Shown here one piece after another: positions 12,966 through 24,498 of a stretch of DNA of 64,000 nucleotides. The notes under the pieces are model-generated. The model was not told the DNA's origin. It saw only the letters and a program-made list of their open reading frames with translations, and made no database searches. Within the stretch, counting starts at the first letter, position 1; every line of letters begins with the position of its first letter. The stretch is from Agelaius tricolor (Eukaryota > Chordata > Aves > Passeriformes > Icteridae). The stretch spans positions 11,733,501 to 11,797,500 of the forward strand of contig JALJCS010000024.1 of the NCBI GenBank assembly GCA_023055355.1, read 5' to 3'. The position numbers and the translations under genes were made by a program.

Positions 12966-15900
12966 TCTGCTCTTCCACATAAGTGGGTAATGCAGTAGTA
13001 ACTGCACTGTAGCACAGCTGAGTTTTCAGCACACAGAGAGATGAGGGGGAGATTGTTTTACACAGTTAAATGCTGTTTCTCACAAAATAGTCCTGTCACA
13101 CAGCTGGTAGGGACTTAGAGTGCTTAAAACAGCATTTTAATGTCCAGAATCCACAAACTGGAAAGAGCCTTCATGGAAATCTTTTATTTTAAAGATTTTA
13201 TTTCATTCTTCACAACATTTTCTTCATTGTCCACAGCAAAATATATTATATTTGGGTATATCCACTTCTGTAGTGGATAGTGAGAAATTTAAGAGTTACA
13301 TATGACATTGAAAATGACCCTATTGAGGGTAGAAAAAGTACATTAATATTTTTCAGGCCAATATTTCTTCTGTTCATCCATTACTAAGTTCCCACACATT
13401 AATTTTTGTCCATTTTTCTTCCTAAAAAAAATTTACTCTGAAAAAAATTTTAGTTCACAAACAGTATACACATATCACACAGATCTCGCTTATCTGGTAT
13501 GAGCTCTAGAGATCAGATTAAAATATCTGAAGGTCACATAGAACAAAAGGGTCAACAACACGCATGCACACATCTGATCAGGAATAGGCACATTTTATTA
13601 TAGACTCTGGCTCTTTTCAAACAAGGTCTATTTTCATGATACCCATACTATTAGTCTAATTAAAAAACATTCAAACAAACAAAGACAATGTTCCAAAATA
13701 TCTCTGTGTCCATCTTTGAACTGGGCTTGTTGTGCTGTTTCTTTCATGTCTAACCATATACTCTCATTGCAGCTGCACCACTCCTATTAATAGTTTAGAG
13801 AACTATGTGTGATAATAAAATGACTGCAGAACTTGCAGCCACAGCTTCTGAATAATGGACTACTCTTTCATAGTCAAACTTTGCAGAAAAACTTCCCTGA
13901 TTTATTAGACATTTATACAACACATTTGGTATCTCGCTTGTTTATTTGGATTTTGCAAGACATTTGCCTTGCAACTGAGAAATGTAATTAGCACTCAGGA
14001 GAAGTGAATGCAGTTCCCAGCTTTCTTGCAGGGAAGGCATTCCTGTGGATGACAGGGAGAGATGAAGTGCCACATTCATCTAGCTGCAGCTTAGCCCTCA
14101 CTGCTGTTCTATGCACAGATTAATGAGAAATTCAAGACTCCTATTCTCCAGGGTTCCCAGACACGCTGTACTCTCAAACAGAGGTAGTTATGACACCCAG
14201 GTCAGCTGCTGGCAGTAGTTGGTTGCTCACAATAGATTCCCTCTCTTAGGGGACTTTTTTCTCAGGGTGTGCTGCCTCTCCAGTCCTGAGCCAAGAGATA
14301 ATGTGCATATACATTGCACATGCATTTTGGGCCTCAGCTCCTGGTCATTTTTTTGTAATAATTGGTCACAACAGTTTCTACAGACTGAAAATTGTTAAGT
14401 ATTTATTACATAAATAAAGAATATGAGTTTAATTCATATGAGGAAATATGGAAAACATTTTGGCAACAGCCTTGAGATTGCTGTTTTTCGTGTTGCAAAA
14501 ATGTGGCAGTGTTACTTTTGATGGATGTTGTGTTTTGCAGGAATGTGCCCTTTTTTCAAATGATTTTATATTTTCCTGTTCACATATCTTGTTTCTTTCT
14601 CTTTTGCTATCTATGAGAGTAAATACATTCAGTACAAGAAGATAAATTGAACATTGGGAAATGTTATAAATTCTGGGCAATAATCTGCCATTTATCAGTG
14701 AGACAAGAAATTGTCTTTTAAAAAAAATAAAGGAAAATGATTGATTTGAAAAATGTAACTTCAGTCACCCTTTACTGTTTTAGTTATGCAGTGATCCAAA
14801 GTCCTATATTGGATTAAAAATAGCTAAAATGTTGTTCTCTCTATTTGCCACATCTTTTGGTATTTGTTGGGTTTTATTTATATTTTAAGTGAAACTTGAA
14901 GCCTTAGAATTGACTATTCAAACTGCTTTTATGCAGTTCAATTTACTCCAAAAGGATTAGAGTAAGGCAGATGCAGATCAGCAGAGAAACTGGAGAATCA
15001 GCCAAGCACTTTTGTGCCCTTTGCTCACCATTAATTTGTCTGTACTTCATCAATGAGGGTAAAACTGATATATTTTAATGAAAAATGAATTCAGGAGTAA
15101 CCAGTGTAGCACTAATCAAATCAAGGAAATAAAGTGGAAGTAAACCATAAAAAAACCATACATCAGACTGCAGTTGTCAATTCATTTTACTAAATTTTAA
15201 CACTAATTTCTGAGGAAAGAGAGGCACAGCGCATGGAGTCAGGTGGTTCTCTCTCTCTGATTCATTTTCTGTATTGACTTGTGGAGGCAGCATCCATAAC
15301 TGCTGTGGATGATTTGGACTGACTCACATATCATATGCATCTTCTGTTAGATTTTAAATACATTCTGTTTGATCTATTTAGGGAAGGCATTTTGAAGGAT
15401 GTTTCATGTAGTGAATGGTGCATATATTCTTTTTTGATGTTTCTTAACCCATAGCTGGTAGCAGGTCAGTTCCCCAAATCATGGAAATTCAGGAATTGTT
15501 CCTATGACATCTGTTGTCACTAAGTACCAAAAATGGAAGGAGTGTTTCCTTTGAATTTGCTGAGACAAAAAAAAATAAAATATCAAAGGATGAATAATTT
15601 AGTCCTGAACTTCTTCACCCAGGTATTTGTAGAATAGGTCAAGGTGAGCACTTTTCAGCTACTCACCCATACTCAGGGGACCAAGTATCTCATGGGAAAG
15701 GAGTTAGATGGTGATGACTGGAGCTGAATGAGTTGTGACAAAGGAATATGGGTTTGAGAGGACAGTGGCTAAGTATACATCATTCAACATTTAATCTAAA
15801 ACTGGGCTTCCCCATGAATTTGCCTGAATGGCAAATGGTGTGAAAATGTAGAGAGTTGTAAAGAAGGGCTATAAAAATGTTCTGACATGAGAGATTTTCT

Positions 15901-16565
15901 ATTTTCATGGAAGTAAGGACAAATTTCCCAATGAATAAAATACATGTAAAATACAACTCAGTTACTGAAACTGAACTAAAGTGTGTGTAGAGGAGAAAAT
16001 TACATTTTTCCACTCTATCAAATTGTCTAATAATAATAGCAGCCATCTTTTAAATGCTACAAATCAAGCTGTCACTTCATATCATACAATTTGACTGCTA
16101 CATTTCCTTTTTCTTTAGAAGAGCCTCATGGGATTAGGGTGGAACAAGAACTGTCAATTTATGACAAGAAACATTTCATATTCAAAGTCACAAAACTTGT
16201 TGTAGGTGATGAGATCTGGAAGAAAACCCTCCATAGTGTTCCCCATGAGATTAACAAACAGTGGAAATTGTTGATATCTCATATATTAAAATTTATATAA
16301 AAAAGAGAGTACACTATTAAAGCAAAACTGGAATTTTCCAATAGTTTTATTAAACTGAAACCAACTTCCTATTCTTTAGTTATACAGGAGCTAGAGGGAT
16401 TTGAGTATACATGCTTTCTTTTTAACGTGCAGCTACTGTCTTTTAAAGAATATCTGAAGAAATAAGATTAACTTTTAAACACTGTACTCCTGGTCTCTCT
16501 TTAACATGGCCCTTTCTGCAGAGTCCTAAAGACTGACAGCTGAAGAGGAAATTCAGAACCTTCAA
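12966..16565. other. Unique sequence, nothing recognised
   Basis: AT-rich sequence without recognisable exons, RNA genes or transposon ends. Open frames are short and unremarkable. Confidence 0.6.
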
Positions 16566-16569
16566 ATAA

Positions 16570-16695
16570 TTTAGTCTGGATCGAAGCTTTGGAGATCATC
16601 TGGTCCAACCTCTGACTTGAAGCAGAGCCAGCTTTGAAGTCATATCAGTCTTCAGGGAATCCCTGAAGTATTTTCAACAGTGTATTCAAAAGTTA
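16570..16695 (-). mobile_element. CR1 LINE 3' fragment (worn)
   Basis: Reverse-strand CR1 3' UTR. GGAGATCATCTGGTCCAACC at about 16591-16610 is close to the avian CR1 consensus, and the following AAGCAGAGCCAGC-like sequence and decayed tail also fit. The terminal ATTCTGTG repeat is lost. A short 5'-truncated insertion with substantial decay. Confidence 0.7.
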
Positions 16696-19185
16696 CTCAC
16701 CTTTCCCATTTAAATTGATCTCTTTGAAAAGGCAGCTCTGTTTTGCAGCCTTGCAATAAAAAAAATCAAAGTAGACGCTAAAATACACATATTATATCAA
16801 ATTCCTTCAAGTAGACAATAAAATTCTTATACCTGTGTTATTTTCTACACAAATAATTTTGAAACTTACTCACTTGATTGACAATTGAATATATTTTGTT
16901 GCTAAGGAAAAAAAAATCATGCAGCCAGAGAAAACCAGGAAGGAAAGGATTAGAGTACTTTCAAGCTATTACCATTAAGAGGCCTTGCCCACTATCCTTT
17001 GCTGCTTTTTACTGCTGATTGTTACTTCTTCCATAAGAAATATATATTATTATGGTAACAGCTCTGTTTGTTAGGGCATTGAGGGAGGAGTGCTTGTTCT
17101 CCTGCATGATTTTTTTTCCTAAAGTAGTTACCTTTGTACCACAAGAACAATGAATTTGTTGTTGATTTAAACATATTGTTTGCTGTTTTTCAAAAACATT
17201 ATTGAATGAAAATGTCAATGACCATGGGTCCCGCTCTGTATGTATGAAATTCATTTTATTTGTGCATTGCTTTGGAAATATTGATTGCATTCAAAATTAA
17301 ACATTACTGTGCTGTTCAAGCATTCAGTGAATCACCTGTAATAAATTTGATTGCAGAACTTGTTTAACTACAGTATCTGAAAAAAAGAAATCAATGGCAT
17401 GTGTTGACCTTTAAGTTACCAAATATAATAAGAAAATATTGTTTAGTAATGTCAGTCTTTGTGCAGTAACTATTCTTGAACACCAAAATGCAAAAAAAAA
17501 AAAAGAAATCCACATTTCAGCTGCTGTAAAACAAGAAATTCCTATTCAATTCAGTGAGTCAGAGCCTGCAGTGTCTGACTTTTTACCTAGACTAAACATT
17601 TTTGATTGTTTTTAGATTTTAGGTATAGTCTCTTCAAGGAATAACACCATTCTGTTATATGTATGTACTGTTAAACTTTTAAGACTTTATAGACTTTCCA
17701 GCTAATTGAAATTTCATGATTTTTGACTAGACTTCTGCATCTGGCTCTTTTCTCAGAGTTGAGGTACAAATAAGTACACCTAATAAATGGATATGTGAGG
17801 GAGTGTTACAAGATGCCTACTTCAGACAGCTGTATTAAAAATTAAGTGGCAATGTTGACTGAAAAACTCCACTTCTTCTCAATTGTCTTCTTCAGTGTTG
17901 CATACAAGTAGCCATGAAAACACTTTAAAGCAGTAAAAATTTTGTATTTATTAAATACAACATCTTGGCAAGCTTATTTTCATGCCATATTCACTTCATG
18001 TTCATCATCAGTCACACAAGTTTCTTCACATACACATTGTGCAAGCCTAGATGTTTACAAAAAGGCACAAAAGACATAATTTTGAGAGAAGAACATACAG
18101 AAGAAAATGCATGAGGGTTCCTAACTGTTCTGAGAAGACAGCTGACTGATGTGCACGATAAATAAAAAGACTTGTTTGTGGAATGAGCAGGTAAACAGTC
18201 GGAATCCTTGTCTGCACCTGCCTGCAAATGTCCCAAGAGAGTGTGGGTGCTATAAACAGAGAAGGACAAAATTGGATGAGATTTGGTAACCAAGCCCTAC
18301 TCAGCTAGAAGAACATTTTGTATTGCTGAGTGCACAAAATGTTACTAACTGTCTAGGGTTTTTAAAATAAGCAAGTTTTTCTTTAAAATGAGCAACTTTT
18401 CTACAGCAATAAACTTATGTGAGCCTGAGATTCTATGCTGGCTTTCTATAGCCTATGATTTCCTATTAAATTTTAACACAGACATGAAGTGTAAGCCATT
18501 AAATTTCATCCAATGCAGTGCAATGACATCAATGCCATGGCCACCAAATTCAGAAGTGGCAGGCTGCATATTGCTCCTGCAGTCCAGGATCACTCCCTGC
18601 TGTGCTGCTCTGATCCTAACTAACTCGAGCTAATTCTGCTGAAACCCGTGGATCTGCTGCTGTGACAAAGCTGGGTGATGCATGACCAACCCACGTCGCT
18701 CATTCCTCCGTGTCAAAGCAGAGAAAATCCTAGAGATCTCAGACTCAGTCCACAAGGGGAACTCACGTGGTTGATCAAAAGCCTGACAGAAGCTCAGGCA
18801 GATTTAGCTGGATTGCTGAAGACACTGAATGCTTCTGCTTCTCATTTTACTCCTCTGCAAGTCTCTGTCTCGTTTATTATAAACCTTTGTGCAACTCTTC
18901 CTCCTTTGAGGTCCATGCTGATGGACTGCACAGCAAATTTGGCAGCTCATTTTGCTACCGCAGTCTCAAAAGGACAAGAAGCTGTCAGAAGACCTGTCCT
19001 GAACCGTCCACCATTGCTGTACACTGCAAAATGCTTCATCTTCTGGCACATATTTCTTCTAGTGAGGAATACAATCTGATTTATCCATGCAGCAGTGACC
19101 TGTTAACTAAAATGGATTAGCCAGTGCATATTATGATATGTTGTTGTGTTACCAAGCCTCTACATGCCTGTTGAAGCATAGATCT
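16696..19185. other. Unique sequence with a GC-richer patch at 18.58-19.12 kb
   Basis: Mostly AT-rich and without recognisable features. From about 18580 to 19120 base composition rises, and two overlapping plus-strand frames stay open (about 18675-19079 and 18767-19120). Neither product resembles a known protein, and the first opens on GTG. The patch ends about 70 bases before the LTR-like fragment that follows, so it could be an unclassified part of the same old insertion. That link is inference only. Confidence 0.5.
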
Positions 19186-19187
19186 CC

Positions 19188-19330
19188 ATCTGCCCCGGCC
19201 AAAGCCAGAACAGAGTTAATTTCCTGCAGTAGCTGTGGGGGGAGGAGCTTGGAGTCATGGGTGTGGTGAGTAGGTTATTCCGGACACCTTCATTTCAGCA
19301 TTTGGGGAACATTTTGTTCTAATCACTGTG
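19188..19330 (+). mobile_element. Endogenous retrovirus LTR U3-like fragment
   Basis: GGCCAAAGCCAGAACAGAGT and the following GTTAATTTCCTGCAGTAGCT resemble the U3 part of LTRs common in passerine genomes, as does a later TATTCC...CTTCAT...CAGCAT series. No matching 3' LTR end, polyadenylation region or target-site duplication is visible, so this would be a truncated remnant. The assignment rests on remembered family resemblance and is tentative. Confidence 0.4.
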
Positions 19331-20278
19331 TCTAAGACAAAAAAAATCCTGTGGCTTAATTAACAGGAAAAAGGATTTTGGCTAAATATTAAGGAGAAAA
19401 GTTAATTCTTAGGGTGGAAAAACATCAGGAGATTATCAAAAAATCATTAGACCTGGACAGCAGTTGCAGAAGGCAACATCTGGACTGCTATTCATGTCCA
19501 AATTTTATGGACTGAGAAGTATCAAACCCATCCTGATGACCTCTCAACTTGACTTATTAAGCACTGTAACAGCAGTGGCTGTACAGTCATTTGTTTGAAA
19601 TCAATTGGCAAAGCAGGTGACATCATGGATTGCTGCTGTCCTCTGTGACAGCTCTTTGGAAATTTAAGCTCTAGGCATGGATGTGGTACTTATTTCATCC
19701 ATTTTAGGGTTTTGGAAAGCATTCATAGACATCCTTTTGTATTTATGTACTGATAAAATATTATTTTGTTTTTTAAAGCATACTCAGCCTTCATAAACAT
19801 GCTTAGAAACTGGGGAGACAGGGAAGAACATTGCCTGTATTTTTTTTCAAGTCCACTTTAAACTAATCTCAGAAATCCTTAGGCTCTCTACAGTGCCACA
19901 AAACAGCTGTAAACTAGCTTAACCAGTCTTTTGAGAATGTTCTTACACAAGGGAATTGTCAAATAGGCAGCAGAGAGCTGACACAGCAACTCTTACAAAA
20001 AATGCCTTCCTAAGCTTTCAATGCCTAAGATGTTCTCAGGTCATCTTCCCAGGAGCAGATTTTCAGCTTCTAGGTGTGCTGACATGTACAATAAACTTAA
20101 GCAACATTTGATTTGCTCCAAATGACTGGGGATAAAAAACCCCTATGAGTAGTGAAGCAAAACTGTGATTTTGAGGCACTCCAAGTCTTTACAGGAATAA
20201 ACTAACAAATATAGAAACAAAAACCATAAAGTGTTTTAAAATAATGTTATTTCTGAATTTATTTTCACACATGAAGAG
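19331..20278. other. Unique sequence, nothing recognised
   Basis: AT-rich spacer between the LTR-like fragment and the large CR1 element, with no feature I can name. Confidence 0.6.
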
Positions 20279-20466
20279 CCAAATCATAAATCATAGAATG
20301 GTTTGAGTGGGAAGGGGTATTAAAGATCATCTAGTCACCACCTCCTTGCAATGGACAGGGACACCTTCTAATAGACCAAATTTCTCATACCCTCATCCAC
20401 CCTGGCCTTGAGCACTTACAAGGATGGGGCATCAACAACTTCCCTGGGCAACCTGTGCCAGGGCCT

Positions 20467-20472
20467 CACCAC
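20467..20472. repeat. Left target-site duplication of the nested LTR
   Basis: CACCAC directly precedes the LTR start. The partner at 20913-20918 is CACCGC, one mismatch apart. Joining the CR1 flanks through one copy restores the expected CR1 3' UTR text, which supports these boundaries. A 6-base duplication is typical of ERVK-like integrases, but 5 bases cannot be excluded. Confidence 0.75.
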
Positions 20473-20598
20473 TGTCACAGACATCTTTTCACTAAAAATC
20501 CTTTCTTTAGGATTTTTCCTTCTGAGAAGCTAAGAGGCCTCAGAGACAGAATGTAAACAATGGTTATCTGCTGCTGTGGAATGCAACAGGTCCACCTG

Positions 20599-20639
20599 TG
20601 ATTGGCCCATCTTGGATGTTTATAATTAATGGCCAATCA
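20599..20639. promoter_or_regulatory. Inverted pair of CCAAT-box motifs in the LTR U3
   Basis: TGATTGGCC at 20599-20607 and its exact reverse complement GGCCAATCA at 20631-20639 lie 23 bases apart. Both contain the CCAAT pentamer on opposite strands, the core of an NF-Y binding site. This is a plausible promoter element of the LTR. Activity in this copy is unknown. Confidence 0.5.
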
Positions 20640-20761
20640 AGGACCGAGCTGTCTCGGGCAGAGTCCGAGAGAGCTGCCTTTGTTACTCTTTTCTTTTCTA
20701 TTCTTAGCTTAGTTAGGTTCTGAGAAAACCTGTCCTTTTTCTTTTTAGTATAGTTATAATG

Positions 20762-20762
<1 letters not shown>

Positions 20763-20824
<62 letters not shown>
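20763..20824. repeat. (TA)31 microsatellite inside the LTR
   Basis: Thirty-one uninterrupted TA dinucleotides lie just upstream of the LTR polyadenylation signals. The surrounding LTR sequence is itself AT-rich, so the tract probably expanded from a short TA seed after insertion. The perfect repeat suggests recent or ongoing length change. Confidence 0.97.
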
Positions 20825-20825
<1 letters not shown>

Positions 20826-20829
<4 letters not shown>

Positions 20830-20839
20830 AAATAATAAA
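20826..20839 (+). terminator. LTR polyadenylation signals (AATAAA x2)
   Basis: Two AATAAA hexamers at 20826-20831 and 20834-20839 in LTR sense orientation, about 75 bases before the LTR end. This is the expected place for the R-region polyadenylation signal. Confidence 0.55.
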
Positions 20840-20912
20840 TCAAGCCTTCTGATCATGGAGTCAACATTCTGGTCTCTCCCTTCACCTGAAAACCCCTGTG
20901 ACCACGGTCACA

Positions 20913-20918
20913 CACCGC
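20913..20918. repeat. Right target-site duplication of the nested LTR
   Basis: CACCGC follows the LTR end and pairs with CACCAC on the left. The single A/G difference is a transition that arose after insertion. Confidence 0.75.
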
Positions 20919-21416
20919 CCTCACAGTAAGGACTTTCTTCCCAGTATCTAATCTAAACCCGCCCTCTTTCATCCTAAAGCATTTCACCCTTACAAAAAGT
21001 CCCTCTCCAGCCCTCTTTACATACTGAAAAGTTGTTCTAAAGCTTTCCCAGAGCCTTCTCTTCTCAAGGCTGAGCAGCCTCAACTTTCTCAGCCTGTCTT
21101 CATCGGAGAGGGGCTGCAGCCCTCTGATCATCTTTGTAGCCTTCTGTGGACTTATTCCAACATGTCCATGTCTTTCCTGTGCTGGGGGTCCCAGAGCTGG
21201 ATGCAGCAGTGCTCCAGGTGGGGTCTCAGGAGAGCAGAGCAGAGAGGCAGATTCACTTCCCTTGCCCTGATGGCCACACTGCTTTGGATGCAGCCCAGGA
21301 CACATTTAGCCTTCTGGGCTGTGAGTTCACATTGCTAAGCCATATTGATCCTTCTGTCTACAAACACCCTCAAGTCTTTCTCCCCAGGTTTGATTTCAAT
21401 CCATTCTCTACCCAGC
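20919..21416 (-). pseudogene. CR1 ORF2 C-terminal region, decayed
   Basis: On the minus strand this part continues ORF2 downstream of the reverse transcriptase palm. Recognisable family phrases include ATKMIRGLQPLSDEDRL and LRLLSLEKRRLW, typical of the conserved CR1 C-terminus, and an upstream HPALGPPAQERH-like stretch. The frame that is open here is lost near 21305; family-like sequence continues beyond that in other frames with at least one stop codon, so no intact protein could be made. It lies between the nested LTR on its left and the reverse transcriptase remnant on its right. Confidence 0.85.
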
Positions 21417-21791
21417 CTATATTTGTGCTTTGCCCTGACTCAGGTGCAGGACCTCACACTTGGCCTTATTGCACTTCACGAGGTTCACATGTGCCCAACT
21501 CTCAAGCCTGTCAAGGTGCCTCTGGATGGCATCCCTACAGACCAGTGTGCCAATTCCACCACACAGATTGGTGTAATTGGCAAACCTGCTAAGGGTCCAT
21601 TCGATCCCACTGCCCCTGTTGCTAACAAAGATGCTAAAATGTGCTGGTCCCAATCCTGACCTCTGAGGAATGCCACTCATCCCTGCTATTCCCTTGCACA
21701 TTGAGCCATTGATCATCACTCTTTGATTGTGTCCATTCAGCCAGTTCCTTATCCACCAAGTGGTCCATCCATAAAACACATGTCTCTCCAA
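21417..21791 (-). pseudogene. CR1 reverse transcriptase fragment, catalytic site lost
   Basis: A 124-codon open stretch matches the palm of CR1 reverse transcriptase. It contains WTTWWIRNWLNGH, then NGSMCKG, GIPQRSGLGPAHFSIFVSN, and then DAIQRHLDRLESWA. The active-site motif, normally FADD in this family, reads FANY (codons at 21573-21581 on the minus strand), so both catalytic aspartates are gone. The usual GVPQGSVLGP box has also changed. The fragment cannot encode an active polymerase. The open frame is a remnant, not a gene. Confidence 0.9.
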
Positions 21792-22255
21792 TTTAGAGGT
21801 ACAGATGTTGTGTGGGACAGTGTCAAATGCTATTTACCAGTCTAGGCTGATGATACCTGTTGACCTTCTCTCATCCACCAACTGCCATCATTTCACCAGA
21901 GAAGGCCTCCAAATTTATCAGGCACAATTTGCCTTTAGTGAAGCAAAAACTGTAAAAAAATTTGCCTATGCTGGTTGTTGCAAATCACCTCTCTATTTAC
22001 CATGTACCTTGCAGAGTTTCCAGGAGAATGTCTTCCATGATCTTGACAGACATTGAGGTGAGACTGACCTGCATGTAGTTTCATGTCTCTTCCTCATTTC
22101 CTTTTTCAAAAATTGGGGTTATTTTTCTCCTTTTCCAGTCAGAGGGGAGTTAAGTGGAATGTCAAGTATGATGGATAGTGGCTTAGCCACTTCCATGGCC
22201 AGTTCCCTCAGGACCTGTTCCCTCAGACTCCTTAAATGGTCTCAGACCTGGTTTT
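21792..22255 (-). pseudogene. CR1 ORF2 upstream reverse transcriptase region, fragmented
   Basis: The reverse complement keeps phrases of the earlier CR1 reverse transcriptase fingers and palm, for example around 21795-21830 (a VPHNICTS-like sequence) and 22105-22185 (the sequence before the conserved LTSV/C block). Frameshifts and a short A-rich insertion near 21952-21960 break the frame. Similarity fades at about 22250, which I take as the 5' truncation point. Confidence 0.7.
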
Positions 22256-23499
22256 CTCAATAGAGAATGGACAGTTAACACATGACAGTTGTACAGAGTT
22301 GGAGGTAGACACTGATTTTGAAGGTGTAATCTCAGCTGTGTGACCAAAACACCAGCAATTTGTGTCCACCTTAAAATCTTTTGTTGTTCTTATCACTGCT
22401 ACAAGAACAACCCTTAACATTCCCATGTCTAATTTGTCAGAGAAAGTGGCTCTTTCCTTGTATTGTTCTAAAAGAAAAGCTACTCAACTTATGGGAACAT
22501 TAACAAATATAAGAACAAAATATAATTATGTGGGTTTTTTTTCTCCTGTGGATAGTAGTAGAGGAAAATATAACTATCTGTCCAGGAGAGATCTTGTTGA
22601 TAAATGGAACTACTGCCACTCAGTGATTCCTGTTTTAAGCACATAGTGATTTACTGTGTTTCATTTTTGGAAGCTGCATGTTCTCGTAAATCTGTACAAA
22701 TCTGCCCAATATCCTGTTTTCTTCAGGCTACACAATATCAACCATTTTGGTACAAGAAAAAAAAAGGAAATAAAAAATAAAAAATATAGCATATGTATCA
22801 TAGGAATTTAACAGTGTGTTTGAGCACGTAAAGGTCGGAATGTTCTGACAAAGCTCCAACTATCTCTGCAGAATGCAGTGGAAGTAATTAATGAAAACAA
22901 TCTCCAATCTCCAATGAAGAACAAGACTCCACCTCCTTCTTTAAAGCTTCTGATTAATTATTCTCTATTTCTTTTCCATTATTCTACTTTGGTTTTCTAG
23001 GACTTGGGTAGTAAATTATTACTACTACTGATTGTTGAAACTATTATGATATGCTTACCTCATGTACCAAAACATTTGGGTGAACTGCAAGATTGCTCCT
23101 CCTTACTAATGCTTAATTAATTAATGCTTAATTGTAATATTTTGCTGGTTGTTCAAAAAATTGCTTAATTAGGAGACAGATTAAATAATTTTTTAGCACA
23201 TATTGCTGGTCAAGCAAGTATGTGACTCAGGCTTTCTAGCGGCTCTCCTTCCATTGCTGGAACTGCCTTTTAAGAAGAGACAAGGAAAGGGATGCCTAGA
23301 AAGTGATTCTTCACCTCAGTATAGAAGGTTTGAACTTAACTTAAGCTTCAAAGTTTGTGCTTCCTCTATGAAGTAATAAAAGCCCTCATTTTTTATAGTG
23401 CTACTTACCAGCTGCTCTGAATCGTGGTACAACAGAAGACAGTCCCAGCAGAAAGATAAAGCATTTGAAGCATTAAAAAAAAAAACCAAAACAAAACTC

Positions 23500-23519
23500 A
23501 AAAAAAAAAAAAAAAAAAA
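23500..23519. repeat. Poly(A) homopolymer, 20 bases
   Basis: Twenty consecutive A, preceded by other A-rich runs from about 23474. No retroposed gene body or target duplication is obvious beside it, so I treat it as a simple repeat and not as the tail of a processed copy. Confidence 0.9.
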
Positions 23520-24452
23520 GGAAAGGAAAGACAGACCAAAATAGCACCTACAAAGCCTCCCCAGAAGCTTTTTTAGGTTGTAATTCTTGGCTCCTTTGCT
23601 CAACCACACTAATTACTTTGTAAGCTCACTGCTCGTTGTTGAGATGCAATCCCTATTCTGTTGAAAAATGTGAATGAGAACAAAGTATGTGGGTATAAGA
23701 AAAGTCAATGTCTGGGTTTAGGTTATTGCTGCAGAAATGATTGTTTACCAGGTTGTATAAATTGATGTAAAATACTAGTAGAGACAACACAATATTTGCA
23801 TTTTATTATTTGATTGTAGTAGTACACCTTTAAATCCAATTTCTAAAGAACATTTTGAGTAGCTGCAGTTTCATAAACTACCTATATACTGTCTATTAAG
23901 GGCTTTCTCTATTGAGAATTTTTATTTATGTTAACTAGAACTGAATTATTAATTGGTGCATTAATATTTTTGTTTGTTTTCCATCAAATCAAAACTCTAA
24001 ATCTTAAAAAGAGTCTGGAATACAGCCAGTTGATGAAAATCTAAATCCATTTCTTGGAAATTTCACAAATGGCCAACAATTTCAAAAAGATAAAATTACT
24101 GTTTGCTTTGGTTGGCAGTAACTGTTGGCTCTCATCAATTGTGGCCCAGCTTTCTAGAACCACTGAAAATGTATTTTAAAAGCAGGAATGCAGAGAAGTG
24201 ATTTTCACCCAACACTTTAAACTTAAGCCCTGTGATGTGTTATTCCACTTCAAATGGTAATTTTACAATCATTCAGGTTTCAGACTCAGAAACTCTGACT
24301 GCAGGAGAACATGTGAAAACCTGAAAATAAAGAGACAAATCAACTTCAAATGGGAGTGCTAAAGAGTGCAGTGTGTTAGGGCACAGGACATGACCTGCAA
24401 AAGACACAGCGATGAAGGATTGCAAGCTCTGCATTGATTTCTATAGCTATTA

Positions 24453-24498
24453 CAAAAAAAAGGGGGGGGGGGGAAATATAGTCCACTTTTTTTTTTTT
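24453..24498. repeat. Adjacent A9, G12 and T12 homopolymers
   Basis: Nearly continuous runs of A (from about 24454), G (24462-24473) and T (24487-24498). The G12 run is the longest G tract seen in the window and stands out in AT-rich sequence. Run lengths could be affected by sequencing error. Confidence 0.85.

Larger units (their letters stand above)
20473..20912 (+). mobile_element. Solo LTR of an endogenous retrovirus, nested in CR1
   Basis: A 440-bp sequence that begins TGTCACAG and ends GGTCACA, giving the inverted TGT...ACA termini of retroviral LTRs. It is flanked by a 6-base duplication with one mismatch. U3 carries an inverted pair of CCAAT-box sequences at 20599-20607 and 20631-20639. 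AATAAA polyadenylation signals lie at 20826-20831 and 20834-20839, just after a long TA tract. No internal gag, pol or env sequence is present, so it is a solo LTR left by recombination between the two LTRs of a former provirus. I recognise the type as one common in passerine genomes but cannot name the subfamily with certainty. Confidence 0.85.
20279..22255 (-). mobile_element. CR1 LINE, 5'-truncated, split by a solo LTR
   Basis: A non-LTR retrotransposon of the CR1 family in reverse orientation. Its 3' end is at the left, where ATCATAGAATGGTTTGAGTG and GATCATCTAGT match the CR1 3' UTR. Reading leftwards from about 22250 it carries the reverse transcriptase palm, the C-terminal part of ORF2 and the short 3' UTR. 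Without the 440-bp LTR and one copy of its duplicated target it measures about 1.5 kb, so the 5' part is missing, as is usual for CR1. The reading frame is broken by stops and shifts. The CR1 sequence resumes cleanly on the far side of the LTR, which shows that the LTR came later. Confidence 0.95.

Noticed and set aside
21146..21659. Long plus-strand frames across the CR1
   Set aside because: They are antisense shadows of the minus-strand CR1 ORF2.
23107..23170. Repeated TAATGCTTAATTA and related copies
   Set aside because: A short AT-rich tandem duplication with no further copies; not a structured array and not CRISPR-like.
23460..23525. Poly(A) stretch as the tail of a processed pseudogene
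   Set aside because: No recognisable coding body, polyadenylation signal at the right spacing or flanking target duplication.
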